Of a stretch of 64,000 nucleotides of DNA, positions 61,701-64,000 are shown piece by piece. The notes under the pieces are model-generated. The model saw only the letters and a list, made by a program, of their open reading frames with translations, made no database searches and had not been told where the DNA came from. The DNA lies in contig ML679969.1 in the NCBI GenBank assembly GCA_007922225.1, positions 19,486,932-19,550,931 of the forward strand, written 5' to 3'. A program made the translations under genes and the position numbers. The stretch comes from Emydura subglobosa. Its lineage: Eukaryota > Chordata > Testudines > Chelidae. Position 1 is the first letter of the stretch, and each line of letters starts with the position of its first letter.

Positions 61701-62066
61701 TCAACCCTCCCTAGGCTGCCTCTTTATCCACGTGGGGGGGGGGGGCAGTGCATGTGGTGCTGCAGACGCCACTATGAGATTCAGTGTCCACAACCACCAG
61801 TCCTTGCCCCATAATATGTACAGTTGACATAGCCAAAGGGTGGCTGGGGGAGCAGAGGCACCAGGAGGGACTTGGGTAAGGTCAGTGGTAGAGAAACCAG
61901 GTCTCCTGTACGTTGGGCTGCACTCGTTCCCAAGGCTCAAAGAACAATGGGTTTCCCAGGAACACAGATCACACTCAGCTTGACTTTCTAAGGCTAAAAA
62001 ACAGCCAAAAGAGACACTCTCCCCCCCCACCCCCCCAATACACACACACCCAATCAGGCCCTCTTC
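61701..62066. other. Probable 3' noncoding part of the Tx1-like LINE with homopolymer tracts
   Basis: It contains a G12 run at 61734-61745 and a C-rich tract near 62021-62037. No conserved coding sequence is seen. Confidence 0.35.
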
Positions 62067-64000
62067 CTACTTACAAAGTAGTAAGGGAGACTCAGGATCC
62101 CTGTAGAGACCCAGTGCAGTCCTGGCCAAAAAAACTCCAGAATTCTCTTCTGGAGGTAGGCCAGGAACCTCGGGGGGTGGGACCAGGGTGTTGAGCCAGA
62201 GCATGGACAGGACTAGCTGGTTGAGCACCAGTGCCCTCCCCCGAAGGGAAAGGCACTGGAGCAATCCTGTCCCCCTCCGCAGCTGCTCAGACATCCTGCT
62301 CTCTAAATCGTGCCAATTCTCCACCAGGGAGGGATGAGCAGCAGGAAGGTAAATGCCCAGATAGAGCAGTGAACTCATTCTCCACCAGATGGCTTGAAGC
62401 ATGGATGGGAAGGAGCTCATCTGCCACCCAGCCCCTACCATCAGGCCAGAGCTCTTGACCCAGTTGACCCGGGTGGAGGAGGCTGCCGAGTAGATGCCCA
62501 GGCAAGCCTCCAACCACGGCAGGTTGCCCAGGTCCAGGACCACGAGGAGTACGTTGTCAGTGTACACTAACAGGGCCAGCCTCAGCTCTGACGCATGGAG
62601 CACCAACCCCATCATCCTCTGGCGGAGGAGACGGAGGAGGGGCTCGATGGCCAGAGCGTACAGCTGGCCTGACAGCAGACAGCCTTGATACACTCCTCAC
62701 CCGAAGCTGACTGATTCAGTCAGGGTCCAGTTGAGCTTGACCAGGCACTCCATGGAGGCGTACAGCACCTGGAGAAAACCCACGAAATGGGGCCCGAAGC
62801 CAAATGCCCGCAGGGCGCCCAGGAGATACCCGTGGTCTATCCTGTCGAACACCTTTTCCTGGACCAGGGACAGGAGGGCAAACAACAGATCATCTCTACA
62901 CCCGAACTCCAAGAGGTCCCGGACCAAATAGAGGTTGTTGAATATGGTGCAGCCCGGGACATTGTAGGTCTGGTCGGGATGGACCACGTCCTTTAGTACG
63001 GACCCCAGCCTCAGCGAGATGGCCTTGGCTATGATTTTATAGTCCGTGCTGAGACGAGAGATGTAACACCAATTCCGAAGGTCACGGAGGTCCCCCTTCT
63101 TGGGCAGCAAGACGAGCACGGCCCGCCTGCACGAGAGGAGGAGCTCTCCGCTGCCCTCGGTCTCGGCCCAGACGATGGCGAGGTCCGGGCCAAGGACATC
63201 CCAGAACACGTGGTAGAACTCCATGGTCAGCCCGTCCATGCCCGGAGATTTATTGGTGGGCATGAGATGGAGGGCTTCCGAGAACTTGGCCAGAGTGAGA
63301 GGTAGCTCCAGCTGAACCCGGTTGACCGCACCAACCGTGGGAGGTTCATTCTAGAGCACTCTGCAGGCAGCAATTTCAGTCGGATCCGGGGAGAAGAGGC
63401 TAGCATAGAAGGCCCTGGCCCTTCTGCGCATCTCCGCCAGATCCAAGAGCCATCCTCTGCTAAAAGGCAGGTGATATGCTTTTTAGCCCACTCTATTTCT
63501 CCAGGACGTAGAAGAAGCGAGAGCCGCGATCCATCTCCTGAAGGAGACAGATGCGGGATCGAATGAAGGTGCCCCGAGCCCGAAGATCTTTGAGGGCCCA
63601 GAGCTCCTCCCGCTTCTTCCAGCATGCTCTGCAGAGGGATGGATCCTCGGTGCTGGCGGCCGGACGCATCTCCAGCTCTAAGACCTCACGCTCCAGCTGC
63701 TTTATCCTCGCATACCTCCGCCAGCTGGCCCCCCAATTGTAGTTGCGACAGAAGAGCCGGGTGCGCACCTTCCCCACGTCCCACCAGTGCCGCGCCAAGG
63801 GAAAGGTGTGCCTCTGCGCCCGCCAGGCCAGCCATAACTTCTGGAAGAAGGCCACAAAGCCCACGTCCTCCAGCAAGCTATTATTGAAATGCCAGTAGGC
63901 CAGCCCCAGCCTCTCCGCAGTGAGAGAGGCCGTCATTGTCACCATATGGTGATCTGAGAACAGGGCCGGCTGGACGCTGGAGGAGTGGGCCCGTGAGAGA
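62067..64000 (-). pseudogene. Tx1/L1-like LINE ORF2 (endonuclease end, linker, reverse transcriptase), cut by window edge
   Basis: Read on the - strand from the window end, the endonuclease C-terminal motif SDHH is at 63957-63946. Next is a basic linker (63945-63493) with RLFCRNYNWGASWRRYARI. RT follows from 63263, with NKSPGMDGLTMEFYHVFWDV, LLPKKGDLRDLRNW, KVFDRIDHGYLLGALRAFGF, then QGCLLSGQLYALAIEPLLR from 62693. The active-site box is YTDN at 62564-62553 instead of YADD, so one catalytic aspartate is lost. A frameshift lies between the linker and RT, and a stop falls at about 62697. The C-terminal part (LRRGTGLLQCLSLRGRALVL) ends at 62067. The 5' portion lies beyond base 64000. Confidence 0.85.

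Overview
This window is vertebrate nuclear DNA and most probably comes from a turtle; a crocodilian is less likely but not excluded. The grounds are long introns with GT-AG junctions, many CR1 LINE fragments with the ATTCTATG-type tail, MIR/CORE-SINE copies with tRNA-like or 'gaaactgaggc' cores, and abundant DNA transposons (hAT, PIF-Harbinger, short foldback elements) next to gypsy and Tx1-like retroelements. Species assignment is inference, because nothing here is diagnostic below the sauropsid level.

The only host gene I can support is on the + strand between 3017 and 16219. It is the 3' half of a tissue-nonspecific-type alkaline phosphatase (ALPL-like). Six coding exons (144, 70, 135, 192, 120 and 269 coding bases) join in one frame to give 309 residues that run to a GPI-anchor-type C-terminus. 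As I recall the human gene, its exons 7-11 have the same sizes. All metal and calcium ligands expected in this half are present at constant spacing. The exons carrying the signal peptide, catalytic serine and first half of the enzyme are not in the window; the first 3 kb is intron, so they should lie before base 1.

Downstream of the gene (16.3-64 kb) I see no further host exons. From about 19.2 to 31 kb the sequence is AT-rich. Its core (21.4-27.2 kb) is a decayed hAT transposase on the - strand, split by an antisense CR1, which is itself split by an opposite-facing CR1 3' end, and separately by a solo LTR with a perfect 5-bp target duplication. From 31 to 45 kb the sequence is GC-richer, mostly unassigned, with old CR1 and MIR copies.

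From about 46.8 to 57.9 kb lies a - strand gypsy-type retrotransposon. It is interrupted by a 3.9-kb PIF-Harbinger element (48344-52216) that carries transposase, Myb/SANT-like and extra reading frames, and by a 2.3-kb TG...CA element with a 5-bp duplication (52725-55040). From 59.3 to 60.8 kb is a minisatellite of alternating ~60- and ~54-bp units, split by a second, inverted copy of the 26-kb solo LTR. The window ends with an LTR-like promoter region (61.0-61.7 kb) and the RT part of a Tx1/L1-like LINE on the - strand (62.07-64.0 kb), which runs off the edge.

I found no convincing new biological system. The most notable items are the multi-layer nested insertions, the extra exon-like reading frame inside the Harbinger element, and the higher-order minisatellite disrupted by a solo LTR.
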